DNA of 64,000 nt from Novosphingobium lentum NBRC 107847. GTDB taxonomy: Bacteria; Pseudomonadota; Alphaproteobacteria; Sphingomonadales; Sphingomonadaceae. Positions 52,201 to 60,314 of this stretch are shown in pieces. Where the stretch lies: the NCBI RefSeq assembly GCF_001590965.1, contig NZ_BCTW01000006.1, forward strand, positions 124,001 through 188,000, given 5' to 3'. The position numbers and the translations under genes were made by a program. The notes beneath the pieces were generated by a model. That model worked only from the letters and a program-made list of their open reading frames with translations, searched no databases and was not told where the DNA came from. The stretch's first letter is position 1, and every line of letters starts with the position of its first letter.

Positions 52201-52475
52201 CTGTTGCCCTCCGACGCGGTCGACGTGATCGTATCGACCCCGGCGATCGAGCGGACGCCCGATTCGATGCGCTGGGTGATCTGGTTCTCGATCTCGGTCG
52301 GCGCGGCACCGGGCTCCGAGATGGTAACGATGACCATCGGGAACTCGATGTCGGGCTGTGACTGGACCTTCATGCCCATGAACGAAACCAGCCCGGCCAG
52401 CGTCAGGCCGATGAACAGGACCAGCGGCACCACCGGATTGCGGATCGACCACGCGGAGATGTTGCGGAAGTTCAT
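49260..52475 (-). CDS. RND-family efflux transporter permease (HAE1/AcrB type)
   Basis: A 1071-residue inner-membrane transporter. The N-terminus MNFRNISAWSIRNPVVPLVL begins the first transmembrane helix. The proton-relay Asp pair is in LVDDAIVEIENIVRHM, about residue 400. Large periplasmic porter loops follow each half, and the second half repeats the TM pattern with FGIVAKNSILLIDFAIEEMG. It exports drugs or other compounds with the periplasmic adaptor encoded just upstream. No outer-membrane factor gene is in the window. Confidence 0.96.
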   Translation of the reverse strand: MNFRNISAWSIRNPVVPLVLFIGLTLAGLVSFMGMKVQSQPDIEFPMVIVTISEPGAAPTEIENQITQRIESGVRSIAGVDTITSTASEGNSQTLVMFKIGTDINSAVNEVKNAVDQVRGDLPDGILEPQVIKAETSSDPIGYFAVTANDMTIEQMSWFIDDTVAKRLLAIPGMAEVHRSGGVDREIAVTLDPARMQALGVTASQVNATLRSVNINAAGGRAEVAGSRQAVRVLGNARNAYDLSQTDIALTGGRTVKLADVADVSDSYGELTSIAKFNGKPVVAFSIARARGESDVSVYDTAIKEMNALAKEQGGRVAFHPLFNRVDETKAQYESSMSAMVEGAVLAVIVVFFFLRDWRATMVSAIAIPLSSIPTFWVMNLMGFTLNTMSLLALGLVAGVLVDDAIVEIENIVRHMRMGKSAYQASIDAADEIGLAVVATTFSIVAVFLPVGLMPGVSGQFFKNFGLTVVVAVLFSLAVARMITPMIAAYFLKAKGHAEHGEGPMMDRYMRVLRWSLDTASAWAYRARVADPRGRLSLRQRLAARLRDHRLWMLGIGLLALMLTVVMTMVIPQQFFPDEDSDFVSVNIELVPGTTLQQSEKIVDQVYEVIAAQPEVAVAFERVRETSDNIYINLKKDRARTSIEFVRQLTPVLQRIPDARVTFQDNNGGGPGGGSGRPISVMLSGSDPAKLQSTAQTLIEQMGSLKTLVAPRISADMRRPELVITPRTDLAASLGVTTQALSQTIRIATQGEIDQNSAKFSLSNRQVPIRVKLPVDSRRDLTTIANLPVPIASGGSVPLSRVADIGFGSGPTTIQRYNQSRRIFVGADLASGVAKGTADAQIKALPIMKALPDGVSNAPAGQDRFQQEMLVNFAIALAAGVMLVFSVLVLLYRRLISPLVNMGSLFLAPLGGLLLLGVAGQPMSMPVFIGMLMLFGIVAKNSILLIDFAIEEMGTGRDKLESITDAGHKRAQPIVMTTVAMIAGMIPTAVSIGTNSGWRAPMGTVVIGGLALSTMLTLLIVPAGFSLADGLEKRLGPWLGRKVLNYDPRLSTAEEAGRVTEPMPGEAVPAE

Positions 52476-52493
52476 GGGCCCGGCCTCTCGCGA

Positions 52494-53687
52494 TCAGCCG
52501 GCGGTCGGCTTGGTCGCGACCGGAATCACGACGTCACCGGCATTGAGGAACCCGCCCGCACGCAGCACCACGCGTTCGTTGCCCGACAGGCCTTCCATCA
52601 CCACGATGCCTTGTTCGGTGACGTCACCGGTCTTGACCGCACGCCGCGCGACTTTGTTGTTGCCGCCGACGACGAACACGTACTGGCCCTTTTCGTCGCT
52701 CAGGATCGCCGATTGCGGCAGCAGCGGCGCGTTCACCACACCGGACTTGATCGCGGCACTGGCGAAGCCGCCCGGACGCAGCGCCGCGTTATAGGGCAGC
52801 GCGACGCGCGCGATGCCTTCGCGCGAGATGGGATCGATCACCGGCGAAAGCTGCCAGATCTGGCCCGGAAACGCCGTGGTGGTGCCCACCGGGGTCACGC
52901 TGGCGGAAATGCCGACCGCCAGCTTGGCCAGATCGGCTTCGGAGACATGCGCCTGCATTTCCATTTCGCCGTCGCGCGCGATGCGGAACAGCACGCCGCT
53001 GCCCGCGCCCACGACCTGGCCGGGTTCGACCTTGCGTTCCAGCACGAGGCCTGCGGCGGGCGCGACGATGTTGAGCCGCGCGTTGCGCGCGTTGGTGGCG
53101 CCCAGGCTGGCGCGCGCCAGCCGCACCCGCGCATTGGCCGAATCGCGCGTGGCAGTAAGCTTGTCGACATCGGACTTGGAGATGAAGCCGCGATCGACCA
53201 GCTTCAGCCCGCGATCGAGATTGGCCTGCGCGATGCGCGCATCGGCGGCGGCGACTTCGATGCTGGCGGCATCGCTGACCGCCTGCTGCGCCTGCACCGA
53301 ACGGTCGATCACCGCGAGCACCTGGCCCTGGCGCACCCAGCTGCCGGCATCGACCAGCACGGCGGCAACCTGTCCGCCCTCGCCGGCGATGCCGACCGGC
53401 AGTTCGCGCCGCGCGGCAAGCGTGCCCGACGACGTGATCGCCGCATCGACCGTGGTCCGGCCCGGCGCGATCACGCTGACGGTTTGCGCCTGCGCGCCCT
53501 TGTTCTGGTCCGCAGCGCCCGCAGCGACGTTGTGCCGGTAGGCAAACCATGCGCCGATCAGGATCGCCACGATGACGACAGCGATGATCCACCTGCGCCG
53601 CGAACGCGGTGCGCCGCCCTCGACATAGCTGTCGAAAGGCTCAAGCGAGGCTGGTCCGCCGGCGTCGATGCTCGTCTCGTAATTCAT
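52494..53687 (-). CDS. RND efflux periplasmic adaptor subunit
   Basis: A 397-residue membrane-fusion protein. After a 32-residue cytoplasmic tail a single transmembrane helix (RWIIAVVIVAILIGAWFAYR) anchors it. The lipoyl-like half-motif is LPVGIAGEGGQVAAVLVDAG, the alpha hairpin follows at SIEVAAADARIAQANLDRGL, and the second lipoyl half is NARLNIVAPAAGLVLERKVE. The beta-barrel domain ends with the C-terminal region. It bridges the pump to an outer-membrane channel. The ATG at 53687 is used; a GTG three codons earlier is the alternative. The stop is 18 bases before the permease start. Confidence 0.94.
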   Translation of the reverse strand: MNYETSIDAGGPASLEPFDSYVEGGAPRSRRRWIIAVVIVAILIGAWFAYRHNVAAGAADQNKGAQAQTVSVIAPGRTTVDAAITSSGTLAARRELPVGIAGEGGQVAAVLVDAGSWVRQGQVLAVIDRSVQAQQAVSDAASIEVAAADARIAQANLDRGLKLVDRGFISKSDVDKLTATRDSANARVRLARASLGATNARNARLNIVAPAAGLVLERKVEPGQVVGAGSGVLFRIARDGEMEMQAHVSEADLAKLAVGISASVTPVGTTTAFPGQIWQLSPVIDPISREGIARVALPYNAALRPGGFASAAIKSGVVNAPLLPQSAILSDEKGQYVFVVGGNNKVARRAVKTGDVTEQGIVVMEGLSGNERVVLRAGGFLNAGDVVIPVATKPTAG

Positions 53688-53696
53688 GTCGCTCAC

Positions 53697-54081
53697 GTGC
53701 CTTTATCCCGGGCGGCCTGAAATCGGGGCCTGCCGCTGTTGGCAGCGGTGTATTACCCCCATAAGCCACCCCCTGCAAGCGGCCCGCGCGCCTTGATCTG
53801 ACGCATTATCGTCCGGCAATAGACCGCGAAACGACGAGGCGCAATCGTCGCTCGATGAACGGGAATGGCCGAAATGGTGGCGTTGGCGCTTTTGGGGCCA
53901 TTTCAGCTGAAACCAGTGGCGGCGGCGACACACCAGGCGCCAAATCGACCATGACAGCCGAACGGCCGCCCCCGGGATGGGAGCGGCCGCCCGTTGATGG
54001 AGGCCGGTTCAAAGAGCCTCAATGGTCGGATCGGGTATCGCGCCGGGACGAATCGCCCCGCTGCGTGATGCCCCGGTACAA
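53697..54081. other. Intergenic region between the RND operon and sciP end
   Basis: This 385-base region contains CCGCTGTTGGCAGCGG, a 16-base inverted repeat (53733-53748) close to the pump start, suited to a local repressor. Near the sciP end, CGGCCGC/GCGGCCG (53963-53989) forms a stem that may end the sciP transcript. A short frame at 53855-54106 lacks coding character. Confidence 0.5.
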
Positions 54082-54381
54082 TCAGTACTTGAGCTGGCGC
54101 TCGTAAAGATCGCGGTAGTGCTGGATCCGCGTCACGCGCAAACCCTGCATGCCCGAACGATCGACCGCGCGTTGCCACGAGGCGAATTCCTCGAGCGTGA
54201 GGCTGTAGCGTTCGCACACTTCGTCGATCGTGAGCAGGCCGCCGTTGACGGCTGCCACGACTTCAGCCTTGCGCCGCACCACCCACCGCGTGGTGGAAGG
54301 AGCCGGCAGGCTGTCGACGGTCAGCGGTTCCCCCAGGGGGCCGATGACCTGAGCCGGTTTGATTTTCTGGTTTTCGATCAT
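54082..54381 (-). CDS. sciP: SciP, small inhibitor of CtrA (DUF1153)
   Basis: A 99-residue protein. IGPLGEPLTVDSLPAPSTTR precedes WVVRRKAEVVAAVNGGLLTI and DEVCERYSLTLEEFASWQRA, a helix-turn-helix with the basic WVxRRKAEVV strand that is the DUF1153 signature. In Caulobacter SciP binds CtrA and blocks its transcription activation, so it times cell-cycle genes. ATG at 54381 is chosen; an upstream open frame belongs to the neighbouring gene. It overlaps that gene by four bases (ATGA). Confidence 0.95.
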   Translation of the reverse strand: MIENQKIKPAQVIGPLGEPLTVDSLPAPSTTRWVVRRKAEVVAAVNGGLLTIDEVCERYSLTLEEFASWQRAVDRSGMQGLRVTRIQHYRDLYERQLKY

Positions 54382-54737
54382 GGTACTTCTCGAAACAGCT
54401 CGGCACTGGCTGATGGGTCGGCATGCAACTGCCTTGAGACGGCTATGCATGCATCGGCTTTGCCATTCGTTGAAGACTTTGGGTTAACGAACCGGTCAGC
54501 CTGTTGTCGCATTGCGATCAGCCGTGCGGTGTTTCGGTGAAAACTGGCCTGTCCGGGCTGGCGCCGCGGGCGTCGTCCGGTTGTGTTGGTGTGGCCCGTC
54601 GCGTCGATCGCGATCAGGCGGCGCAGATCCTGCGCTGCGACGAGCCGCGCGCAAAGCTCGCTCCAGCCGAACGGCCGGAGATCTTGCGCCGACTCGCCGG
54701 AAAGGCGCGAGTCATATTCGGTGAATCCCATTTCCAT
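54378..54737 (-). CDS. Conserved small protein coupled to sciP
   Basis: A 119-residue soluble protein starting MEMGFTEYDSRLSGESAQDL. RPFGWSELCARLVAAQDLRR and GQASFHRNTARLIAMRQQAD look like a folded helical core. The tail is Ser/Asn-rich and ends FREVP, where the stop overlaps the sciP start (ATGA). Coupling to sciP supports a real gene, and its core resembles short sphingomonad proteins I recall in this position. No named family; the function is unknown. Confidence 0.65.
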   Translation of the reverse strand: MEMGFTEYDSRLSGESAQDLRPFGWSELCARLVAAQDLRRLIAIDATGHTNTTGRRPRRQPGQASFHRNTARLIAMRQQADRFVNPKSSTNGKADACIAVSRQLHADPSASAELFREVP

Positions 54738-54815
54738 GCGGCGGCTTTAGCAGCGGGGGAGCTAAGGGACCGTAAAGCCGCGATTTACCCAATCTTATTG
54801 GAGGTTAAGTGAATC
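54691..54815. promoter_or_regulatory. Cluster of four GANTC sites before the sciP operon
   Basis: GACTC (54691), GAGTC (54709), GAATC (54723) and GAATC (54811) lie within 125 bases. In alphaproteobacteria GANTC is methylated by CcrM in a cell-cycle dependent way and often marks CtrA-regulated promoters. The first three fall in the coupled gene's start. No full TTAA-N7-TTAA CtrA box was found. Confidence 0.4.
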
Positions 54816-54883
54816 CGGGTGCGAGCGCACGCATTGCCTTTTGCGCCTGCCATTTGGCGACAGAAACGCCTATGGGCCCGTAA

Positions 54884-56044
54884 ATGCCTTTGCTTTCAAC
54901 CTTGCCGGACCCGCTGGTCGACGATCCAGCCGCGCTGTTCCAGTTCGACGGGGCGATGGCGGGACGGCGGATCGTGGTCGCCATGTCGGGCGGGGTGGAC
55001 AGTTCGGTGGTCGCAGGCCTGGCGGCTGCCAGCGGGGCCGAAGTGATCGGCATGACCTTGCAGTTGTACGATCACGGTGCCGCGACCGGGCGCAAGGGCG
55101 CGTGCTGCGCGGGCGACGACATCCGCGATGCGCGCAGCGTCGCCGACCGGCTGGGTATCGCGCACTATGTGTTCGACCATGAATCGCGCTTTCGCGAAGA
55201 GGTGGTCGAAACGTTTGCCGACGAATACCTCGCCGGGCGCACCCCGATCCCGTGCATCCGCTGCAACATGGGGCCCAAGTTCACCGACCTGTTCGCGATG
55301 GCGCGCGAGCTGGGGGCCGATTGCCTCGCCACCGGGCACTACGTCCGCCGCGTCGCCGGGACGGCTGGCCCCGAACTGTGGCGCGCAGCCGATCCGGCAC
55401 GCGACCAGAGCTATTTCCTTTACGGCACGACCGAGGCGCAGCTCGATTTCCTGCGGTTTCCGCTGGGCGGCCTGCCCAAGCCCGCCGTGCGCCGGATCGC
55501 GCAGGACCTGGGCCTGGCCGTGGCGGCCAAGCCCGACAGCCAGGACATCTGTTTCGTGCCCGATGGCGACTATGCCAAAGTGGTGCGCAGCGTCCGTCCG
55601 GAAGCGGACGCGCCCGGCAATATCGTCGATGCAGTAAGCGGAGCGGTGCTGGGCACGCATCGCGGCATCATCCACTATACTGTCGGCCAGCGGCGCGGGC
55701 TCGAGATCGGCGGGCAGCCCGAGCCGCTGTACGTCACCGCGCTCGATGCGCCCGGTCGCCGCGTGCTGGTCGGACCCAAGGCGCTGCTGGCGGTCACGGC
55801 GGCGCGGATCGTCGAGACCAACCGCATCGGCGCGTTCGATCCCGCCGTGCCGCTGACCGCCAAGGTCCGCTCGCTGGCCAAGCCGGTTCCTGTCACGCTC
55901 GATGGCGCGATCGGCGACGGCGCGGCGGTCACCATCCGCTTCGCAACGCCCGAGTTCGGCGTCGCACCGGGCCAGGCGGCGGTGCTGTATGCCGGCGACC
56001 GGGTGATCGGCGGCGGCTGGATCGAGAGCACGCAAGGCCTTTGA
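54884..56044 (+). CDS. mnmA: tRNA-specific 2-thiouridylase MnmA
   Basis: A 386-residue protein. The P-loop is [17 protein letters not shown] (about residues 32-48). The first catalytic Cys is in [14 protein letters not shown] (about 122) and the second in [12 protein letters not shown] (about 220). A C-terminal beta barrel ends the protein. It thiolates the wobble uridine of tRNA for Lys, Glu and Gln. The N-terminal ~28 residues are not conserved, so a later start is possible. A family B repeat follows. Confidence 0.96.
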   Translation: MPLLSTLPDPLVDDPAALFQFDGAMAGRRIVVAMSGGVDSSVVAGLAAASGAEVIGMTLQLYDHGAATGRKGACCAGDDIRDARSVADRLGIAHYVFDHESRFREEVVETFADEYLAGRTPIPCIRCNMGPKFTDLFAMARELGADCLATGHYVRRVAGTAGPELWRAADPARDQSYFLYGTTEAQLDFLRFPLGGLPKPAVRRIAQDLGLAVAAKPDSQDICFVPDGDYAKVVRSVRPEADAPGNIVDAVSGAVLGTHRGIIHYTVGQRRGLEIGGQPEPLYVTALDAPGRRVLVGPKALLAVTAARIVETNRIGAFDPAVPLTAKVRSLAKPVPVTLDGAIGDGAAVTIRFATPEFGVAPGQAAVLYAGDRVIGGGWIESTQGL

Positions 56045-56126
56045 TCCCCCGCGAAGGCGGGGGTCTCAAGGGGGTGGACAGTTCGCTCGTACCCGAAACC
56101 CTGCGGTCCTTGCCTTCGCGGGGAGG
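56044..56126. repeat. Palindromic repeat, family B, copy 4
   Basis: CCCCGCGAAGGCGGGGGTCT forms one hairpin and the facing arm TGCGGTCCTTGCCTTCGCGG closes the unit, between two convergent genes (mnmA and the small membrane protein). Confidence 0.6.
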
Positions 56127-56178
56127 CAAACTCATGCAGATTCATCGGCCAATGTGCCCTGCGCGGCACCGGCCCGCG

Positions 56179-56568
56179 TTAATCCTTCCAGTCTTCCAGC
56201 ACGCAGCCCCAGCCTTCGCGGTAGGTGGCGGTCTGTTTGGCCAGCAGCGGGAAGCGCGCGGTCACGCTTTTGGCGGGAACATCCTCGCTCAGCGTGACCA
56301 TCCCCATGCCCGGCTCGAAATCCTTCTTGCAGTCGCCCAGCGATCGCCCGCCGACAAAGCGGCACGAACAGGCAACGCGCGCACCATACGACGCGCCGGT
56401 CTGAGCATAGCCGTTGAGCGGCCGCCAGAAGAACGCCAGCAGCGCGCCGACCACGACCAGCGCCGCCACGAGCCACGGCCAGCGGCGGCGGCGCGGCTTG
56501 CCGGTTGAGCTTGAGAACGATGTCCCGGGGGATTTGCCAGAGGGTTTGGTTGTGTTTGCGGTTGCCAT
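56179..56568 (-). CDS. Membrane-anchored protein of unknown function
   Basis: A 129-residue protein. A Lys/Ser-rich cytoplasmic tail and a basic stretch (KPRRRRWPW) lead into one transmembrane helix (LVAALVVVGALLAFFWRPLN). The periplasmic domain has three cysteines in ARVACSCRFVGGRSLGDCKK and one more near the end (REGWGCVLEDWKD), which suggests disulfides. No named family is recognised. It is divergent from the serine hydrolase gene, with 32 bases between the starts, so the promoters must overlap. Confidence 0.75.
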   Translation of the reverse strand: MATANTTKPSGKSPGTSFSSSTGKPRRRRWPWLVAALVVVGALLAFFWRPLNGYAQTGASYGARVACSCRFVGGRSLGDCKKDFEPGMGMVTLSEDVPAKSVTARFPLLAKQTATYREGWGCVLEDWKD

Positions 56569-56600
56569 GGCCGGGTGATCTGGAGGAAAGGGCAGACCTT

Positions 56601-57725
56601 ATGGTCCGGCGCTCCTGTATCCTGCCACTGCTGATGCTGCCAGCGCTTATCGGCTGCGGCAAGGCAACCGCGCCCGTGGCGCCCCCCCTGGACCAGGCGG
56701 CGATGGCCGCCGTGGTCGAAAATCCCGGCGTCGACCGTGACGTGCTGGCGCGCAGCGTCGATGCACTGTTCACCGATCCGGCGGCGGCGGAAACGCGCGC
56801 GGTGGTGGTGATGCTGGGCGGACGCATCGTCGCCGAACGTTATGCGGCTGGCTACCATGAGAACACGCGCTTCGTCAGCTGGTCGATGGCCAAGTCGATC
56901 ACCGGCGTGATGATCGGGCTGCTGGTGTCCGACGGGCGGTTGCGGCTGAACCAGCCCGCGCCGGTCGCGGCGTGGCAGCGCCCCGGCGATCCGCGCGGCG
57001 AGATCACCTTGCGCCAGCTGCTGCAGATGCGATCGGGCCTGCGCCATGTCGAAAACGGCGATCCGATCTACACCTCGGACGAAGTGCGGATGCTGTTCCT
57101 CGACGGACGCGGAGATATGGCGCGCTATGCCGAGAACCAGCCGCTCGAGGTCGAGCCGGGCGCCAAGTGGAAGTATTCGACCGCGACCAGCGTGATCCTG
57201 GCCGATCTGGCGGCGCGCGCGCTGGCGCCCGATGGCGATGCCGAAACGCGCCGCCGCGCGGTGTCGGAATACTTGCGCACCCGGTTGTTCGAACCGGTGG
57301 GCATGAAATCCATGCTGCCCGAATTCGATGCCTCGGGCACGCTGATCGGTGGCAGCCTGATCCATGGCCGGGCGCGCGACTGGGCGAAATTCGGCGAATT
57401 TCTGCGCAACGAAGGCGCGGTGGCGGGCGCGCAGATCATCCCCCGGGCGTGGATCGAATTCATGACCGCGCCATCGCCGCGCCAGCCCGAATACGGCGCG
57501 CAGATCTGGCTCAACCGCAAGCCGTCGGGCAACGAACCCGCCGCGCTGTTTCCCGATCAGGGCCCGGCCAGCCTGTTCGCCTGCGTCGGCCACCTCGGCC
57601 AGTACGTGCTGGTCTCGCCCAAACAAAAGCTGGTGGTGGTGCGGCTGGGCAAGACGCAGGAACCGCAGATGCCCGCCGTGGTCCACCACCTGGCCGAGAT
57701 CGTGGCGCAGTTTCCCGCAAGCTGA
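56601..57725 (+). CDS. Serine hydrolase of the beta-lactamase/PBP fold, lipoprotein
   Basis: A 374-residue protein. The signal ends in the lipobox-like LIGCGKA (about residues 17-20). The SxxK nucleophile is in WSMAKSITG (about 98). The second motif is KYSTATS in place of YxN and the third is GHLGQY (HxG). These are the features of class C beta-lactamase-like esterases and D-aminopeptidases (DUF/PF00144). The substrate is unclear and it need not be a drug-resistance enzyme. AGGAAAGG precedes the ATG at 56601. Confidence 0.9.
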   Translation: MVRRSCILPLLMLPALIGCGKATAPVAPPLDQAAMAAVVENPGVDRDVLARSVDALFTDPAAAETRAVVVMLGGRIVAERYAAGYHENTRFVSWSMAKSITGVMIGLLVSDGRLRLNQPAPVAAWQRPGDPRGEITLRQLLQMRSGLRHVENGDPIYTSDEVRMLFLDGRGDMARYAENQPLEVEPGAKWKYSTATSVILADLAARALAPDGDAETRRRAVSEYLRTRLFEPVGMKSMLPEFDASGTLIGGSLIHGRARDWAKFGEFLRNEGAVAGAQIIPRAWIEFMTAPSPRQPEYGAQIWLNRKPSGNEPAALFPDQGPASLFACVGHLGQYVLVSPKQKLVVVRLGKTQEPQMPAVVHHLAEIVAQFPAS

Positions 57726-57731
57726 CCTGAG

Positions 57732-57758
57732 GTCGTCCCGGGCCCGACCCGGGACGAC
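57732..57758. terminator. Palindromic hairpin, minimal family C repeat, between convergent genes
   Basis: GTCGTCCCGG and CCGGGACGAC form a perfect ten-base stem with a small loop, seven bases after the hydrolase stop and 17 before the end of the PhzF-like gene. It could act as a bidirectional terminator although the T-run is short. Confidence 0.55.
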
Positions 57759-57774
57759 GCCTTTTATCGGCGCA

Positions 57775-58602
57775 TTACCCCGGCATCAGGAACGTGCCCT
57801 CCACCACCGTCACGCAATGGCCGCCGAGCCACGCGCGGTCGCCGTCGAGCCGGCAGGTGAAATCCGCGCCGCGGGCCGAGGCCTGATGCGCGGTGAAGCG
57901 ATCGCGCCCCAGCCGCGCGGTCCAGAACGGGGTGAGCGCGGCGTGCGCCGATCCGGTCGCCGCATCCTCATCGACCCCGCCGCCGGGCACGAACACGCGG
58001 CTGACCACATCGGCACCGCCGGGGTGGCCCGCACCCGGCGCGGTGCAGATGAACTGGTGGTCGCCCAACGCTTTCAGCGCCTTCATGTCGGGCGCCAGCG
58101 CTGCGACTTCGGCGGCATCGGCGTAAAGCAGGATGTTGTAGCGATCCGGGCTCTGCCACACTTCGCCCGGTGTCGCTGTGCCGAGCAGCGGGATCACGGC
58201 ATCCCACGCGCCGGGCTGGGTCGGGATGGCGGGCAAGCCCACGGCATAGCCGTTCGCGCCATCTCGCCTGACTTCGAGCACCCCGGCTTTCCTCGTCCGG
58301 AACGTCACCCGGTCCAGCCCCGCATCGCGCTGCAGCAGCACGTGGCCCGAGGCGAGCGTGGCGTGGCCGCACAGCCGCACTTCGAGTTCGGGGGTGAACC
58401 AGCGCAGTTCGTAAGCCGCCGCGCCGCTGGCGTCGGGCACGAGGAACGCGGTTTCGGCAAACAGGTTTTCCGCGCCGATCGCCTGCAACAGCGCATCGTC
58501 GGGCCAGCTGTCGAGCAGCATCACCGCCGCCTGGTTGCCCTTGAGCGGGGTGGCGGTGAACGCATCGACGTGAACGTACGGGACGGGTTTGGCGTGCGAC
58601 AT
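57775..58602 (-). CDS. PhzF-family isomerase/epimerase
   Basis: A 275-residue protein with the PhzF/diaminopimelate-epimerase fold. VHVDAFTATPLKGNQAAVML at the N-terminus and NLFAETAFLVPDA contain the catalytic Glu; RLCGHATLASGHVLL follows, and the C-terminal half has DEDAATGSAHAALTPF. Members include phenazine biosynthesis isomerase and many uncharacterised enzymes. No phenazine genes are here. It is followed by the CDF gene within three bases upstream in the minus-strand order. Confidence 0.92.
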   Translation of the reverse strand: MSHAKPVPYVHVDAFTATPLKGNQAAVMLLDSWPDDALLQAIGAENLFAETAFLVPDASGAAAYELRWFTPELEVRLCGHATLASGHVLLQRDAGLDRVTFRTRKAGVLEVRRDGANGYAVGLPAIPTQPGAWDAVIPLLGTATPGEVWQSPDRYNILLYADAAEVAALAPDMKALKALGDHQFICTAPGAGHPGGADVVSRVFVPGGGVDEDAATGSAHAALTPFWTARLGRDRFTAHQASARGADFTCRLDGDRAWLGGHCVTVVEGTFLMPG

Positions 58603-58604
58603 GG

Positions 58605-59663
58605 TCAGGCGGCATTCTCTTGTTGCGGGGCACCGGGTGCAATCGGCGTGGTGGCGGGCACCTCCGGCTCATCGGGCGACAGGATCGCCACCAGATCGGC
58701 TTCGGGGGCGAGCAAGTCCTGCGCGCTGACCCCCAGTTCGTCGACATGGCCTTCGGGATCGGGATGGATCAGCACTTCCACGCCGGGAAACTCGCGCATC
58801 AGCTTGGCCTCGACCTCGTCCATCACGCGGTGCGCCTCGGTCACGGTCATGCGGCCATCGACCCAGACGTGGAACTGCACGAAATCGCGGTTGCCGCTGG
58901 TGCGCGTGCGCAAGTCGTGCAGCCCGATCAGCTCGGGATGCTGGCGCACCACCTCAAGGAACCGCTCGCGCTTTTCGAGCGGCCATTCCTGATCCATCAG
59001 CTGTTCGACCGCCTCCTGCGACGCATTCCACGCGCCCCAGCCGAGCCAACCCGCGATCAGCAGCGCGAACCCGGCGTCGGCGCCGGTCAGCCCGGCGTAC
59101 TGGTCGAGCAGCAGCGCCACGATCACCGCAAGGTTGAGGAGCAGGTCCGACTGGTAGTGGACGTTGTCGGTGCGGATCGCGACCGAATTGGTCCTGGCGA
59201 TGACGTGGCGCTGGTAGGCCAGCAGGCCGAACGTGGCGACCATGGCGATCGCCGAAACCGCGATGCCGTCGCCCGCTGCTTCGGTATGCCCACCCGCGAT
59301 CAGCTGCCCGATTGCGCGCCAGGCGATGCCCAGCGCCGAGAACGAGATCAGCATGACCTGGAACATCGCCGCCAGCGCTTCGGCCTTGCCGTGGCCGAAC
59401 CGGTGGTTGTGATCGTCGGGCATCCCGCCGATCCACACGCCGAGCAGCGTGGCCATGCTGGCGACGAGATCGAGCACGGTATCGGCCAGGCTGCCGAGCA
59501 TCGCGGTCGACCCGGTCGAGATCACCGCCCACAGCTTGAACACCACCAGCATCAACGCCACGCTGATGCTGGCATAGGCGGCGCGGCGATTGAGGTTGCC
59601 GTGGCCGGCCGTGGGGAGCGCGGCGGGAGGCAGCGCCGTAGAGAGGTTTGCGGTTTCGCTCAT
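58605..59663 (-). CDS. Cation diffusion facilitator (FieF/CzcD-type) transporter
   Basis: A 352-residue protein with six transmembrane segments. The metal site is made from SLADTVLDLVAS (Asp pair, TM2) and HYQSDLLLNLAV (His and Asp, TM5). The cytoplasmic C-terminal domain has HDLRTRTSGNRDFVQFHVWV. A Pro/Ala-rich tail extends about 20 residues beyond. It exports Fe, Zn or a similar divalent metal in exchange for protons. It is separated from the PhzF gene by two bases, so they are cotranscribed. Confidence 0.94.
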   Translation of the reverse strand: MSETANLSTALPPAALPTAGHGNLNRRAAYASISVALMLVVFKLWAVISTGSTAMLGSLADTVLDLVASMATLLGVWIGGMPDDHNHRFGHGKAEALAAMFQVMLISFSALGIAWRAIGQLIAGGHTEAAGDGIAVSAIAMVATFGLLAYQRHVIARTNSVAIRTDNVHYQSDLLLNLAVIVALLLDQYAGLTGADAGFALLIAGWLGWGAWNASQEAVEQLMDQEWPLEKRERFLEVVRQHPELIGLHDLRTRTSGNRDFVQFHVWVDGRMTVTEAHRVMDEVEAKLMREFPGVEVLIHPDPEGHVDELGVSAQDLLAPEADLVAILSPDEPEVPATTPIAPGAPQQENAA

Positions 59664-59672
59664 CGTCGATCC

Positions 59673-60314
59673 TCAGGGATACAGCAGCGTGCTGGACCAG
59701 GGCTGGTCCGGGCCGGAGCGCACGAAGCGGCGGCGTTCGTGCAGGCGGTGGTCGCGGTCCTGCCAGAATTCGATCGCCGACGGCGTGACGCGATAGCCCG
59801 ACCAGTGCGGCGGGCGCGGCACCGGCGCGCCGTCGAGCGCGGCGCGCAAGGCCTCCACCCGGTCGAGATAGTCGCCGCGCACGGCCAGCGGGCGCGACTG
59901 GTCGGACGCGGCCGAACCCAGTTGCGATTCGCGGTTGCGGCTGGCGAAATAGGCGTCGGCCTCAGCCGGGGTAACCTCGGTAATCGGGCCTTCGATGCGC
60001 ACTTGCCGACGCAGCGACTTCCAGTGGAACAGCAGCGCGACGTGGGGGTTGGCGGCCAGCTCCCCGCCCTTGCGGCTGTGGAAGTTGGTGTAGAACACGA
60101 ACCCGCCGCCAGATGCGCGATCGGCACCTAGGTGTGCGCCATGCCCTTTCAGCAGCACCATCCGGCACGACGGCACGCCTTCTGGCGTCGCGGTGGCCAA
60201 TGCCATCGCGTTGGCATCGTTCAATTCCGATTCGCGGGCGGCGGCGAACCACGCTTCGAAAATCGCATAGGGATCGTCGTGGGGAATCGCGTCCCGATCC
60301 TGTTCAGCTTTCAC
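59673..60314 (-). CDS. pdxH: Pyridoxamine 5'-phosphate oxidase
   Basis: A 213-residue protein. The FMN-binding parts are ATPEGVPSCRMVLLKGHGAH, VFYTNFHSRKGGELAANPHV and the C-terminal DRDHRLHERRRFVRSG, with LLFHWKSLRRQVRIEG between. It oxidises pyridoxine/pyridoxamine phosphate to pyridoxal phosphate. A GTG at 60314 is chosen as start because AGGAAA lies six bases upstream; an upstream frame of 80 codons is not conserved. It lies ten bases from the CDF gene start. Confidence 0.95.
   Translation of the reverse strand: MKAEQDRDAIPHDDPYAIFEAWFAAARESELNDANAMALATATPEGVPSCRMVLLKGHGAHLGADRASGGGFVFYTNFHSRKGGELAANPHVALLFHWKSLRRQVRIEGPITEVTPAEADAYFASRNRESQLGSAASDQSRPLAVRGDYLDRVEALRAALDGAPVPRPPHWSGYRVTPSAIEFWQDRDHRLHERRRFVRSGPDQPWSSTLLYP

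Noticed and set aside
53855-54106. An 83-codon frame between the RND operon and sciP
   Set aside because: Low-complexity Gly/Arg/Pro composition, no ribosome site, and it overlaps the sciP end and a palindrome.
56601-57725. The serine hydrolase as an antibiotic-resistance beta-lactamase
   Set aside because: The second motif is YST instead of YxN and the KTG motif is HLG; the lipoprotein signal and context fit an esterase/peptidase of the PF00144 family better.
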